The notes under the pieces were generated by a model. That model was given only the letters and a program-made list of their open reading frames with translations. It made no database searches and was not told the DNA's origin. A program made the position numbers and the translations under genes. Of a stretch of 64,000 bases of DNA, positions 7,350-16,524 are shown piece by piece (the stretch's first letter is position 1; each line of letters starts with the position of its first letter). Source of the DNA: Flavobacterium kingsejongi. Lineage in GTDB: Bacteria > Bacteroidota > Bacteroidia > Flavobacteriales > Flavobacteriaceae. The stretch covers positions 2,170,001-2,234,000 of the forward strand of contig NZ_CP020919.1 in assembly GCF_003076475.1 (NCBI RefSeq), read 5' to 3'.

Positions 7350-9224
7350 ATGTCGAGTATAATACAATTGCTTCCGGATCACGTTGCGAACCAGATTGCT
7401 GCCGGTGAAGTGGTACAGCGTCCGGCTTCTGTCGTAAAAGAATTATTAGAAAATGCTGTTGATGCGAAAGCAACGGATATTAAATTAATCATTAAAGATG
7501 CCGGGAAATCCCTGGTGCAGGTGATTGATAATGGGGTAGGAATGTCAGTAACCGATTCCCGTTTGTGTTTTGAACGGCATGCCACCTCTAAAATCAGGCT
7601 GGCGGAAGATTTGTTTTCACTGGACACCAAAGGATTCCGGGGTGAGGCTTTGGCTTCCATCGCGGCGATCGCGCATGTGGAAATGAAAACCAAACAGGAC
7701 CAGGAAGAATTGGGTACGCATATCATCATCGAAGGAAGCAAATTTGTTTCTCAGGAGGTAGCTGTTTTGCCAAAAGGAACCTCCTTTGCTGTAAAGAATC
7801 TTTTTTTTAATATTCCTGCCCGCCGTAATTTCCTGAAATCGGAAGTGGTGGAACAACGCCATATTGTAGACGAATTTCAACGGGTGGCATTGGCTCATGC
7901 CAATATCCATTTTACAATGTACCATAATGGCAGCGAAATGTTCAACCTGCCACCTTCTAATTTCAGGCAGCGTATTGTCAATGTTTTTTCTGGTAAAACC
8001 AATGAAAAATTAGTGCCGATCCAGGAAAGTACCGAGATCGTTTCCATACAGGGATTTGTAGGGAAACCGGAATTTGCCAAAAAGAACAGGGGAGAGCAGT
8101 TTTTTTTCGTCAATGACCGTTTTATAAAAAGCGGGTACCTTCATCATGCAATTATGTCTGCTTATGAAGGATTGCTGAAAGATGGTTGTCAGCCCAGTTA
8201 TTTTATCTACCTGAATGTACCTCCCAATACGATCGATATCAATATACATCCGACCAAAACGGAAATAAAATTTGACGATGAGCATGCACTTTATGCGATA
8301 TTGCGTTCCTCGATCAAACACAGTTTAGGGCAGTTTAATGTGGCTCCGGTGTTGGACTTTGACCGGGATTCTAATTTAGATACGCCTTATGACTATCAAA
8401 ATAAAGATGCTTCCATGCCTTTGATCCAGGTCGATGCCGCCTTTAATCCATTTTCTCCGGAAAAACCGATTAAGAATTCCTATTCCTCATCTTCTTCCTC
8501 TTCCTATCGCAAGCCGGATACTTCCCATTGGGAAGGATTGTATGTCGGATTGAAGAATACAACAGAAGAGTTTTCCGGTATGACGGAAATCACCGAAATG
8601 GAATTTGAAAGCGAAGAAGTAACGGGTTCGTTATTTAATGAGCGTGAGGTAGAAGAGAAGATCAATGCGACCTATCAGATCCATAAAAAATATATTGTGA
8701 GCCCGATAAAATCCGGGATGGTGATTTTAGACCAGCAACGGGCACATCAAAGGGTTTTGTATGAGCAGTTTTTGACGAATATTACGGTACTTCAGGCTTC
8801 CAGCCAACAGCTTCTTTTTCCATTGCATTTGTATTTTTCTCCGGGAGAAATAGAGCTGATCCTGGAATTGCAGGAATCGCTGGTACAAACCGGATTTATA
8901 TTTGAAGAGATCAATAGCGATAGTATCGTGATTTCAGGGCTTCCGGTCAATGTGACAGAAAGTGAAGTTTCGATACTGTTGGAACAGTTATTGAGTGATC
9001 TGCAGGACGGGATTCCTGAAAACAGTTTTAGCCAAAACGACAGCATTTCGAAATCGATGGCCAAAAGTTTAGCTGTAAAAACAGGAACATTACTGACCGA
9101 AAGGGAACAGGAGAACCTGGTGAATTCGCTTTTTGCCTGTAGAGAACCCGGAGTTTCACCTTTTAATAAACCAACTTTCATCACGATGAGTGTGGAAGAT
9201 ATAGATAAAAAATTCGCGATATGA
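7350..9224 (+). CDS. mutL: DNA mismatch repair protein MutL
   Basis: MutL links mismatch recognition by MutS to strand removal. The 624-residue protein has the N-terminal GHKL ATPase: I-A-A-G-E-V, the E-L-L-E-N-A-V-D-A motif, D-N-G-V-G-M and F-R-G-E-A-L-A-S-I. A low-complexity linker around residues 350-400 includes a Ser run, and a C-terminal dimerisation domain follows. In the C-terminal domain the endonuclease motif DQHA(x)2E(x)4E appears as D461-Q-Q-R-A-H-Q-R-V-L-Y-E, and the C-P-H-G-R-P motif as S603-P-F-N-K-P, so the metal-binding residues are mostly lost. Start at 7350 is set by the M-S-S-I-I-Q-L-L-P start typical of the family and by the promoter box at 7285, which an upstream ATG at 7290 would overlap. 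Confidence 0.96.
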   Translation: MSSIIQLLPDHVANQIAAGEVVQRPASVVKELLENAVDAKATDIKLIIKDAGKSLVQVIDNGVGMSVTDSRLCFERHATSKIRLAEDLFSLDTKGFRGEALASIAAIAHVEMKTKQDQEELGTHIIIEGSKFVSQEVAVLPKGTSFAVKNLFFNIPARRNFLKSEVVEQRHIVDEFQRVALAHANIHFTMYHNGSEMFNLPPSNFRQRIVNVFSGKTNEKLVPIQESTEIVSIQGFVGKPEFAKKNRGEQFFFVNDRFIKSGYLHHAIMSAYEGLLKDGCQPSYFIYLNVPPNTIDINIHPTKTEIKFDDEHALYAILRSSIKHSLGQFNVAPVLDFDRDSNLDTPYDYQNKDASMPLIQVDAAFNPFSPEKPIKNSYSSSSSSSYRKPDTSHWEGLYVGLKNTTEEFSGMTEITEMEFESEEVTGSLFNEREVEEKINATYQIHKKYIVSPIKSGMVILDQQRAHQRVLYEQFLTNITVLQASSQQLLFPLHLYFSPGEIELILELQESLVQTGFIFEEINSDSIVISGLPVNVTESEVSILLEQLLSDLQDGIPENSFSQNDSISKSMAKSLAVKTGTLLTEREQENLVNSLFACREPGVSPFNKPTFITMSVEDIDKKFAI

Positions 9225-9973
9225 TGAATGTTACAGAGACGGTAAAACACCTGATCATTATTAATATTATTTTCTTTATAGGAACCTACTTGTTGGGGGA
9301 TGTTGCTTACCAGTATTTGTCGCTTTACTATCCTGAAAATGCGAAATTTCAATTTTGGCAACCGATAACCCATATGTTCATGCATGGGGGGCTAATGCAT
9401 ATTTTCTTTAATATGTTCGCGCTTTTCTCCTTTGGGAGTGTGTTGGAGCAATTTTGGGGATCTAAAAAATTTCTGTTTTTCTACATTTCCTGTGGGCTCG
9501 GAGCTGCTTTGCTACAGGTGACAGTTAATTATTTTACTTTTCATGAAAGCATTGCAGTATTAGTTGACAATGGTTTTGCCAAAAGTGATATCATTGCGAC
9601 TTTAAATCATCAGGGGAAATTAAGTCCGGACTGGATCCCATTTTTGACGCCTAATGGGATTGAAAATATTAAGATGAGTTTTGGTGCGCCAATGGTAGGT
9701 GCTTCCGGGGCTATTTACGGATTATTGATTGCTTTTGCTTTCATGTTTCCTAATGCAGAACTGATGATGATGTTTATTCCTATACCAATTAAAGCCAAAT
9801 ATTTTGTACCGGGTATTATTGCAGTTGATTTATATTCCGGATTTAGCGGGAATTCAATTTTCGGGGGTGGTAGCAATGTGGCACACTTTGCCCATATTGG
9901 AGGGGCTATAACCGGGTTTATAATGATGTGGTACTGGAAGAAAAACCAGTTCGACAATAAACGGTGGAATTAA
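9221..9973 (+). CDS. Rhomboid family intramembrane serine protease
   Basis: This 250-residue membrane protein has about six hydrophobic segments and the rhomboid catalytic dyad: Ser162 in G-A-S-G-A-I-Y-G and His225 in F-A-H-I-G-G-A. The H-M-F-M-H-G-G-x-x-H-I-F-F-N-M block in the first third is also diagnostic. Rhomboids cut single-pass membrane proteins within or near the membrane. Its ATG at 9221 overlaps the mutL stop by four bases, so it is translationally coupled to mutL; a second ATG at 9224 is equally possible. The next gene is a second rhomboid. Its substrate cannot be read from sequence. Confidence 0.94.
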   Translation: MMNVTETVKHLIIINIIFFIGTYLLGDVAYQYLSLYYPENAKFQFWQPITHMFMHGGLMHIFFNMFALFSFGSVLEQFWGSKKFLFFYISCGLGAALLQVTVNYFTFHESIAVLVDNGFAKSDIIATLNHQGKLSPDWIPFLTPNGIENIKMSFGAPMVGASGAIYGLLIAFAFMFPNAELMMMFIPIPIKAKYFVPGIIAVDLYSGFSGNSIFGGGSNVAHFAHIGGAITGFIMMWYWKKNQFDNKRWN

Positions 9974-10078
9974 AAGATAACTGTATTCGCATACTGTAAA
10001 CAAGCAATAAGTAAGGCAACACCACGTTTGATACATGAGGGTGGGCTGTAATTTAATCAGTCAAATAATACAAAATAA

Positions 10079-10945
10079 ATGGGGATTCTGGAAGATATAA
10101 AACAGCAGTACAAGTTTGGAGGGATTTCGCAAAAACTGATTTTTTGGAATGTCGGATTGTTTATACTTTCCCTTATTTTCTTTTATAATTTCCAAAACCA
10201 GTTTTTTATATATCCCGAATGGCTGAAACTGTCTTCAGCTCCCGGGAATTTACTATACTATCCCTGGACACTGCTTACGTATTCATTTTTTCATGCTGGA
10301 TTTCTGCACCTCTTTTTTAATATGATGGTGCTCAATTTCTCAAGCCGGCTGTTCCTGACCTTCTTTAATGAAAGACAATTGTTAGGGCTTTATCTTTTGA
10401 GTTCCATATTTGCCGGAGTTGTTTTTGTAGTGGTCTATTTTGTGTTTCCGGGGCTTTCTCCTGTAGCGACATCGGTAGTGGGTGCGTCTGCTGCTATTAT
10501 GGCGGTTCTGGTCGCTACGGCCACCTATGCGCCTTTGATGTCTATACGCTTGTTGCTGATCGGAAATGTGAAGCTTTGGCATATTGCAGCCGTGATTATA
10601 CTCCTGGACCTGCTTCAGATCAGGGCCGAAAACACAGGTGGGCATATCGCGCATCTTGCCGGTGCTTTTTTTGGATTTGTGTTTATCAAATTATTACAGC
10701 AGGGAACCGATTTAAGTAGTGGTATTGCGCGCATTATTACTTTTTTTACGGGGTTATTCCAGCCTAAAAAAACAACACCTTTTAAAAAGGTACATAAGAA
10801 TCCGGTGCGGACTACTATTGCTCCGGGAGCGGGTAAAGATATCACGCAAAAACAGATTGATGAAATTCTGGACAAGATCAGTCAGTCCGGTTATGACAGC
10901 CTGACAAAACAGGAAAAAGAATTTCTTTTTAAAGCCGGGAAATAA
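10079..10945 (+). CDS. Rhomboid family protein, catalytic Gly replaced (G-A-S-A)
   Basis: This 288-residue second rhomboid has six hydrophobic segments, the W-T-L-L-T-Y-S-F-F-H-A-G-F-L-H-L-F-F-N-M block, Ser137 in G-A-S-A and His192 in I-A-H-L-A-G-A. The usual G-x-S-G motif is therefore G-x-S-A; the dyad itself is intact. The last 80 residues form a cytoplasmic tail that ends in a helical segment (I-T-Q-K-Q-I-D-E-I-L-D-K-I) of the kind seen at the end of many Bacteroidota rhomboids. It lies 105 bases behind the first rhomboid on the same strand. It is probably active, but the changed motif makes this less certain than for its neighbour. Confidence 0.9.
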   Translation: MGILEDIKQQYKFGGISQKLIFWNVGLFILSLIFFYNFQNQFFIYPEWLKLSSAPGNLLYYPWTLLTYSFFHAGFLHLFFNMMVLNFSSRLFLTFFNERQLLGLYLLSSIFAGVVFVVVYFVFPGLSPVATSVVGASAAIMAVLVATATYAPLMSIRLLLIGNVKLWHIAAVIILLDLLQIRAENTGGHIAHLAGAFFGFVFIKLLQQGTDLSSGIARIITFFTGLFQPKKTTPFKKVHKNPVRTTIAPGAGKDITQKQIDEILDKISQSGYDSLTKQEKEFLFKAGK

Positions 10946-10977
10946 TACTCCCTGCTACACTACTAAATTTAGGAAAA

Positions 10978-12021
10978 ATGACGAAGCTTTCATGGTTTAA
11001 TAAGGTAATGTTTGTGCTTAATATAGTGTTGACTGTATTGACATTTGCTGCTTATGTATTGCCTTTTTTAGCGCCTAAATTTTTCCCTTTCCTGTCTGTC
11101 CTTACTTTAGTAATGCCATTGATGCTGGTTTTTAACCTGCTTTTCTTTATGTATTGGCTGTTTCAGGCCCGCAAGCAAATGTTGTTGTCGGGGTTGGTAC
11201 TGCTGTTGGGGATTACTTTCATTAATAAATTCTACAAGCTGTCTTCGCTGGATCTTACCGTAGAAGAATCGGATTTTACCGTAATGAGCTATAATGTGAG
11301 AATGTTCGATTTATATGAATGGATCGATGACAAATACATACCGGAGAAGATTTCTGATTTTGTAAAAGACCAAAACCCGGACATTATATGCATCCAGGAG
11401 TATTCGGGCAACTTGGCCGATTTTGACCAGTACCGGTATAAATTTATTTTCTTTGAAAATAAAAACAACAAAATGGGGCAGGCGATCTATTCTAAATTCC
11501 CTATAGTAGAGAAGGGCGATATTCACTTTCCGAATTCGGGGAACAATGTGATTTTTGCCGATATTAAAAAAGGAAAAGATACTGTGCGGGTGTACAGCAT
11601 GCACATGCAATCTATAAAAATCAGTCCCGATGTACATGAGATCGACGAAGACCTGAACCAGATTGACAAAAAGAAATCCAAAATGATCTTCCGTAGGATG
11701 AGCCAGGCTTTTAAAGAGCAGCAACAACAGGCCGAGCTTTTTAAAGAACATAAGAATTCATGCCCTTATCCGCAAATTATCTGCGGAGATATGAATAATA
11801 GTGCTTTCTCGTATGTTTACCGAAGCATTAAAGGGCAGCTCAATGATAGTTTTGAAGAAGCCGGAAGCGGTTTTGGAACGACCTACAATTTTAAGTATTA
11901 TCCGGCCCGTATCGACTACATTTTTACCGATAAGAAGATGAAAATTAAAAGTTTTAAGAACTTTACCAACTTCGTAAATTCAGATCACTATCCGATTATG
12001 GCACGGATGTCGTTTGAGTAA
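10978..12021 (+). CDS. Membrane-tethered endonuclease/exonuclease/phosphatase family protein
   Basis: The 347-residue protein starts with three hydrophobic segments (about 10-30, 38-58 and 65-85), followed by a soluble EEP-fold domain. The fold's signatures are visible: M-S-Y-N-V-R near the domain start, D-I-I-C-I-Q-E-Y with the metal-binding Glu, I-I-C-G-D-M-N-N in the middle, and S-D-H-Y-P-I at the end with the catalytic His. This superfamily covers Mg-dependent nucleases, sphingomyelinases and phosphoinositide phosphatases, and the substrate here is unknown. The domain most likely faces the periplasm. It follows the second rhomboid by 32 bases and is likely part of the mutL-rhomboid run. 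Confidence 0.88.
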   Translation: MTKLSWFNKVMFVLNIVLTVLTFAAYVLPFLAPKFFPFLSVLTLVMPLMLVFNLLFFMYWLFQARKQMLLSGLVLLLGITFINKFYKLSSLDLTVEESDFTVMSYNVRMFDLYEWIDDKYIPEKISDFVKDQNPDIICIQEYSGNLADFDQYRYKFIFFENKNNKMGQAIYSKFPIVEKGDIHFPNSGNNVIFADIKKGKDTVRVYSMHMQSIKISPDVHEIDEDLNQIDKKKSKMIFRRMSQAFKEQQQQAELFKEHKNSCPYPQIICGDMNNSAFSYVYRSIKGQLNDSFEEAGSGFGTTYNFKYYPARIDYIFTDKKMKIKSFKNFTNFVNSDHYPIMARMSFE

Positions 12022-12077
12022 TATTCCTTTTACAGAACTTCCCAGATATACTATTTCAGTTCCAGTTTCCTTTGAGC

Positions 12078-12692
12078 CTATAGCGTATGTTCTTTTAGGT
12101 AGTCTAATGCATAACGGCCTTCATTGAAAAGAAGATCCAATATGCTGAGGTTGTTCAGGTACCCGTGCTTTTCTCCAAATACCTGTGTGTATTCACTAAA
12201 TAGGGTGTTGTCTTTTTTTCCGTTGGCCAAATACCGAAAATCAGTAATGCCCGCCTGAGGCTCCCGAAAGTATTCGATGGTTTTATCGTACTGGAATTTC
12301 ATGCCCAAGCAGGATTTTAGGATTTCAATCGTTTCATAATTGAGGTCGATCAGGAAATTGTGCTTTTTCTCAAATACAGGCATCAGTTCGTCTTCAAAGT
12401 ATTCGAAGAAAGGGGAGCTCCGGTAGGCGGCTTCCAGCGATTTAAAATGGATCTTCTGCCAGTTAAAAGCCGATTCAATTTGGACATCCTTATATTTTTG
12501 ATGCAGGTCATTGCTGTGCTTAATGGGAATATTGAGCATTTGCAGGCCATTAGGACTGTAGATATACATCCTGTTACGGTTGGTCTGCTTTTGGAAGTTA
12601 TCGTCCATTTCAAAGGTAATGTTCTCTGCCTGTGCTAAGGCTACAAAATGACTTACGGATGGGAAATAGGTAGGGTGGAGTAAAATATTCAT
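12078..12692 (-). CDS. WbqC family protein
   Basis: The 204-residue protein matches the WbqC family, seen in polysaccharide gene clusters and in flavobacterial core genomes; its reaction is not established. Recognisable are the H-P-T-Y-F-P-S start, F-Q-K-Q-T-N-R-N-R, the L-N-I-P-I-K-H segment, and F-N-W-Q-K-I-H-F-K-S-L-E-A-A-Y-R-S-S-P-F-F-E-Y near the middle, the best-conserved part. In Flavobacterium this gene regularly follows lepB, as here. A hairpin at 12705-12732 separates it from lepB, so it may have its own promoter or depend on read-through. Confidence 0.9.
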   Translation of the reverse strand: MNILLHPTYFPSVSHFVALAQAENITFEMDDNFQKQTNRNRMYIYSPNGLQMLNIPIKHSNDLHQKYKDVQIESAFNWQKIHFKSLEAAYRSSPFFEYFEDELMPVFEKKHNFLIDLNYETIEILKSCLGMKFQYDKTIEYFREPQAGITDFRYLANGKKDNTLFSEYTQVFGEKHGYLNNLSILDLLFNEGRYALDYLKEHTL

Positions 12693-12704
12693 GAGGTGCA
12701 GGTA

Positions 12705-12732
12705 TCAAAAATCCTCCCGGTGAGGGGAGGAT
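12705..12732 (-). terminator. Hairpin after lepB
   Basis: ATCCTCCC at 12711-12718 and GGGAGGAT at 12725-12732 form an 8-bp stem with a 6-base loop. On the minus strand a T run follows (A run 12706-12711). It lies between the lepB stop and the wbqC start, so it either ends the parA-to-lepB transcript or attenuates wbqC. Confidence 0.75.
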
Positions 12733-12762
12733 GTATATTTTTAAACGGGTAACTATTGCAAC

Positions 12763-14319
12763 TTATTGGTTTTCCATTCTTTTTTTCTTGCGGGCTTTTA
12801 TGCCGTAATCCAGTGCGATACACAGTCCTACAAAAACAAGGAAGTAACGGAAATAAGATTGTGGTTGTCCTTCGCCACTTACGGTGGTAAACATCCTGTC
12901 CCAACGGATTTTAGCAAATCCTTTAGCATTCGGATCTAAACTCAGCCAGATGAAAACCGGTTTTCCAACGATATGCGTTTCCGGAACGAATCCCCAATAA
13001 CGGCTGTCTTCAGAATTATGACGGTTGTCTCCCATCATCCAGTAGTAATCATCTTTAAAAGTGTAACTTGTAGCTACTTTTCCATTAATTCTGATTTCGT
13101 CTCCAATAACCTGAAGGTCATTCTTTTCATATTCTGTAATGATCATTTTATAGAATGGTAATGAGGCGGTGTTCAGGGCTACTGTTTTGCCTTTTTGAGG
13201 CACATAGATCGGTCCAAAATTATCCACATTCCAGTTTTTGGTATAAGGGAAAATTCCCGGATCCGGAACATTAGCAAGCTGGAGCGTGACACTTTTGATG
13301 TTTGGCGCATTTTTCAATCGGTCTACAGCGTTTTGTGTTACCGACTGGAAAATATAGCTGTTAGGTTCATTAGGATATACCCCGATGTAATCGGTAATCT
13401 GCAATTCCCGGCGAATGAAATCCTCATTGAGCTGTGTGCCGTCTGTTGTAACGATATACGTCATTTGTGGGCGGGCACGTCCTGGCAGGATCAGCTCCTT
13501 ACCGTTGATATACACTACGCCATTTTTGCCCTGGATGGAATCCCCCGGAGTAGCTACGCAACGTTTTACGTAGTTTGATTTTTTGTCGATAGGCTTGCGG
13601 ATCCCTACACTTTGGGTGTCGCGGAAATACCGCACGGTGTCTACCGGCCAGTTGAATACTACAATATCATTTTTCTGGACTTCCCCAAAAGCAGGAAAAC
13701 GGAAATAAGGAATCTGTGGTTTGTTCAGGTATGATTTTGTATTGATTACCGGAATAGTATCGTGTACCATTGGAAAAGCTACTTCTGTCATAGGAGTACG
13801 CGCACCATAGTGGAACTTACTCACAAAAAGATAGTCGCCTACCAATAAAGATTTTTCAAGGGAAGGTGTTGGGATGGTAAAAGGCTGCATTACATACGTG
13901 TGTACTAATGTTGCAACGATTACAGCAAATAATATCGAGCTGATAACATCCGAAGCCTGATTTTTAGGTTTGGTGCTCCGATCACGGATATAATCGGCAT
14001 CCTGGGTGTAATTGATATAGACGATATAAAACCCAAGGGTTACAATACCAAGGATAGCATCTGAAGTTTTGTCTTTACCAAAGGATCTCAGGGTTTCTAC
14101 CCATATTACAGGAGCCATGATGATATTGATAACCGGTATAAAAAGCAGGATTACCCACCACACCGGACGGTTGATGATTTTCATCAGGACGATGGCATTG
14201 TATACGGGAACTAAGGCTTCCCATGGTTTTCTGCCTGCTTTGGCATATAGTTTCCAGGTACCCAAAAAGTGTATTACCTGAAGTATCAAAAAGAATATAA
14301 ACCACTGAATTGCTGTCAT
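12763..14319 (-). CDS. lepB: Signal peptidase I
   Basis: LepB removes signal peptides from exported proteins at the periplasmic face of the inner membrane. The 518-residue protein is the long Bacteroidota form. It has an N-terminal membrane region of about four segments with a DUF5684-like look (1-110) and then the S26 peptidase domain. The catalytic Ser sits in P-T-P-S-L-E-K-S-L just after a membrane segment (where other bacteria have S-M-x-P-T), and the general-base Lys in Y-V-K-R-C-V-A-T-P-G-D-S. The closing Y-Y-W-M-M-G-D-N-R-H-N-S-E-D-S-R-Y-W-G box E is intact, after a large insert of about 140 residues between Lys and box E. A final membrane segment lies near residue 500. It is 13 bases behind dapB. 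Confidence 0.96.
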   Translation of the reverse strand: MTAIQWFIFFLILQVIHFLGTWKLYAKAGRKPWEALVPVYNAIVLMKIINRPVWWVILLFIPVINIIMAPVIWVETLRSFGKDKTSDAILGIVTLGFYIVYINYTQDADYIRDRSTKPKNQASDVISSILFAVIVATLVHTYVMQPFTIPTPSLEKSLLVGDYLFVSKFHYGARTPMTEVAFPMVHDTIPVINTKSYLNKPQIPYFRFPAFGEVQKNDIVVFNWPVDTVRYFRDTQSVGIRKPIDKKSNYVKRCVATPGDSIQGKNGVVYINGKELILPGRARPQMTYIVTTDGTQLNEDFIRRELQITDYIGVYPNEPNSYIFQSVTQNAVDRLKNAPNIKSVTLQLANVPDPGIFPYTKNWNVDNFGPIYVPQKGKTVALNTASLPFYKMIITEYEKNDLQVIGDEIRINGKVATSYTFKDDYYWMMGDNRHNSEDSRYWGFVPETHIVGKPVFIWLSLDPNAKGFAKIRWDRMFTTVSGEGQPQSYFRYFLVFVGLCIALDYGIKARKKKRMENQ

Positions 14320-14332
14320 TGTAGGTCTGTTT

Positions 14333-15034
14333 TTATTTTAATTCTAAAACGTCTTTCATCGTGAAAACGCCTTTTTTATCCAAAAGCCATTCGGCTGCAA
14401 TAACCGCGCCTAAAGCAAAACCTTCACGGTTATGTGCCAGGTGCTTGATCTCAATCTGATCGACATCAGAGTCATAATAGACGCTGTGTGTACCCGGTAC
14501 ATTTTCAATACGCTGGGCATCGATGTGGATGTCATGTACTCCGGCATCGTCCAGTTTCCAGGCGGTATAACCCGAATCGGCAATAATATCGTTTGCCAGT
14601 GTGATGGCTGTTCCACTCGGGGCATCCAGCTTTTGGGTATGGTGTATTTCTTCAATGCGGACTTTATATTGGTCAAACTTAGCCATAATGCGGGCCAGGT
14701 GACTGTTCAGTTCAAAAAAGATATTCACGCCAAGGCTAAAGTTTGATCCGTAAATGAAAGCGCCGTCTTTTGCTTTGCACAAGGCTACCATAGCATCATA
14801 CTGGTCTAACCAACCTGTGGTTCCGGAGACTATTGGTGTATTAGTATCCAAACAGGCAGAAATGTTACACACTGCTGCGTCCGGGATACTGAAATCGATA
14901 GCGACATCTGCATTTTCAAGCCCTTCGTAAGAATCAGTGCTGGATTTTCGCATCGTAATCTCATGGCCGCGTTCCAAAGCAATCCGTTCGATTACTTTCC
15001 CCATTTTGCCATAACCTAAAAGTGCAATTTTCAT
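14333..15034 (-). CDS. dapB: 4-hydroxy-tetrahydrodipicolinate reductase
   Basis: DapB reduces the dihydrodipicolinate-type intermediate in the lysine and diaminopimelate pathway, which also feeds peptidoglycan. The 233-residue protein has the dinucleotide-binding start L-G-Y-G-K-M-G-K, the V-S-G-T-T-G-W segment, S-N-F-S-L-G-V-N, and the catalytic E-I-H-H-T-Q-K-L-D-A-P-S-G-T-A block with its His pair and Lys. It is shorter than the E. coli enzyme (about 270) but normal for Bacteroidota. It lies between the DUF5683 gene (11-base gap) and lepB (13-base gap) in one long minus-strand run. Confidence 0.97.
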   Translation of the reverse strand: MKIALLGYGKMGKVIERIALERGHEITMRKSSTDSYEGLENADVAIDFSIPDAAVCNISACLDTNTPIVSGTTGWLDQYDAMVALCKAKDGAFIYGSNFSLGVNIFFELNSHLARIMAKFDQYKVRIEEIHHTQKLDAPSGTAITLANDIIADSGYTAWKLDDAGVHDIHIDAQRIENVPGTHSVYYDSDVDQIEIKHLAHNREGFALGAVIAAEWLLDKKGVFTMKDVLELK

Positions 15035-15045
15035 TCGTATTATTT

Positions 15046-15618
15046 TTAAAAAGAATAATTTAAAGTCAGTCCGACATTGCGTTTGTAATCAATGTCGTTC
15101 TGTGGGAAGTCCGGTCTTAGCGAAAGGTTGTCATTGACGTTAAACTGCATCAAATGGGCACTAACATTCGCTTCGACGATATTCAGGATGTAAAAGCCCA
15201 CCGTAATCAACAGGGATAAATCCCGGTTGCGCTGGTAGTATTTTTGGGCATCTACGATTCGTTCGGTTTTCAGGCGGCTCCAGTACGGATCAGCAGGATC
15301 GCTGGTTCCGGCAAGCCTTCGTTTGTATTCGTCACGGTAACGGTGGTATTGCCTGTTATTGCTGACATAGAAATAGGTACTCGTTCCAATCGCGAGGTAT
15401 ACGACCGGGACTTTCCAGTATTGGCGGTTATAGGCCTGTCCAAGACCCGGAAGGATTCCGGAATAAAAGGCGGCTTTGGCCGGGGAAAGCGGGTCAATTT
15501 CGTCACCTTTGATACTGTCAGCGGCAACCAGCTGCATTTCGGTAGTTTTGGCCTGGGCAAAAACAGAAAAATTTCCACAAAGGAAACCGAAAAGTGCTAT
15601 GAGTGCAATATTCTTCAC
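15046..15618 (-). CDS. DUF5683 family exported or membrane protein
   Basis: The 190-residue protein has a signal peptide ending near residue 22 (V-F-A-Q) and then the segment P-x-K-A-A-F-Y-S-G-I-L-P-G-L-G-Q-A-Y-N, typical of DUF5683, followed by hydrophobic stretches near V-V-Y-L-A-I-G-T and L-L-I-T-V-G-F-Y-I-L. It resembles the Bacteroidota DUF5683 protein found between parB and dapB in many genomes; its function is unknown. The start is GTG at 15618, overlapping the parB stop by one base (TAGTG), chosen because the signal peptide begins exactly there and no ATG is near. The overlap suggests translational coupling to parB. Confidence 0.87.
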   Translation of the reverse strand: MKNIALIALFGFLCGNFSVFAQAKTTEMQLVAADSIKGDEIDPLSPAKAAFYSGILPGLGQAYNRQYWKVPVVYLAIGTSTYFYVSNNRQYHRYRDEYKRRLAGTSDPADPYWSRLKTERIVDAQKYYQRNRDLSLLITVGFYILNIVEANVSAHLMQFNVNDNLSLRPDFPQNDIDYKRNVGLTLNYSF

Positions 15619-16517
15619 TAGTCCCTTATTAGTTTCATAATACGATTGAAATCCTCTTCGGAATGAAAAGGAATCGTGATTTTGCCTTTCCCATTCGCTG
15701 CAACTTTTACATCTACTTTGGTTCCGAAATAATTGGTAAATGCTTTCTTTTCGGATTCTTCGACATCAAAAGAGGTGGCTTTGGCTTTAGTAGCCGGTTT
15801 CGGCTTCAGGCTTTCCTGGTAGTTTTTAACCAGGGTTTCGGTTTCCCGGACAGAAAGATTCTGGCTTACTATTTTTTGATAGATATCGGTTTGGATATCC
15901 TGGTCTTCAATATTAATAATGGCACGCCCATGTCCCATACTGATAAAACCATCACGGATACCGGTCTGAATGATCGGATCCAGTTTTAAAAGGCGCAGGT
16001 AATTGGCAATTGTAGAGCGTTTTTTTCCGACCCGGTCACTCATCTGTTCCTGTGTCAGCTGGATTTCATCCATCAGGCGTTGGTAGGATAAAGCGATCTC
16101 GATAGGATCCAAATCATGACGCTGGATATTTTCTACCAGGGCCATTGTCAGGGATTCATTGTCGTTCGCAATACGGATATAGGCAGGTACAGCGGTAAGT
16201 CCGGCTAATTTAGAGGCCCTGAGTCGTCGTTCTCCCGAGATCAGCTGGTATTTGTTGAAATCCAGCTTTCGAACGGTGATCGGTTGGATTACACCAAGTT
16301 CCCGAATGGAAACCGAGAGTTCACGCAACGCTTCTTCGTTGAAGTTACTTCGGGGTTGGAAGGGGTTTATCTCAATCGCATCAAGTTCAAGCTCAACAAT
16401 ACTGCCAACGACCTTATCTGCATTCTTGTCATCTACAGATTTGATGTCATTTTCAGGATCTTTTAATAATGCTGATAATCCTCTTCCTAATGCTTGTTTT
16501 TTTATAGCCTTTGTCAT
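15618..16517 (-). CDS. parB: Chromosome-partitioning protein ParB
   Basis: ParB is a CTP-dependent DNA clamp that loads at parS sites near the origin and works with ParA in chromosome segregation. The 299-residue protein shows the N-terminal A-L-G-R-G-L-S-A-L-L, the V-x-L-x-x-I-x-x-N-P-F-Q-P-R motif, the CTP-binding G-E-R-R-L-R-A box, the L-V-E-N-I-Q-R motif, a helix-turn-helix around Q-E-Q-M-S-D-R-V-G-K-K-R-S-T-I-A-N, and a C-terminal dimer domain. It lies 7 bases behind parA. I looked for a parS-like TGTTTCACGTGAAACA palindrome in the window and did not see one. Confidence 0.97.
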   Translation of the reverse strand: MTKAIKKQALGRGLSALLKDPENDIKSVDDKNADKVVGSIVELELDAIEINPFQPRSNFNEEALRELSVSIRELGVIQPITVRKLDFNKYQLISGERRLRASKLAGLTAVPAYIRIANDNESLTMALVENIQRHDLDPIEIALSYQRLMDEIQLTQEQMSDRVGKKRSTIANYLRLLKLDPIIQTGIRDGFISMGHGRAIINIEDQDIQTDIYQKIVSQNLSVRETETLVKNYQESLKPKPATKAKATSFDVEESEKKAFTNYFGTKVDVKVAANGKGKITIPFHSEEDFNRIMKLIRD

Positions 16518-16524
16518 AAACCTA

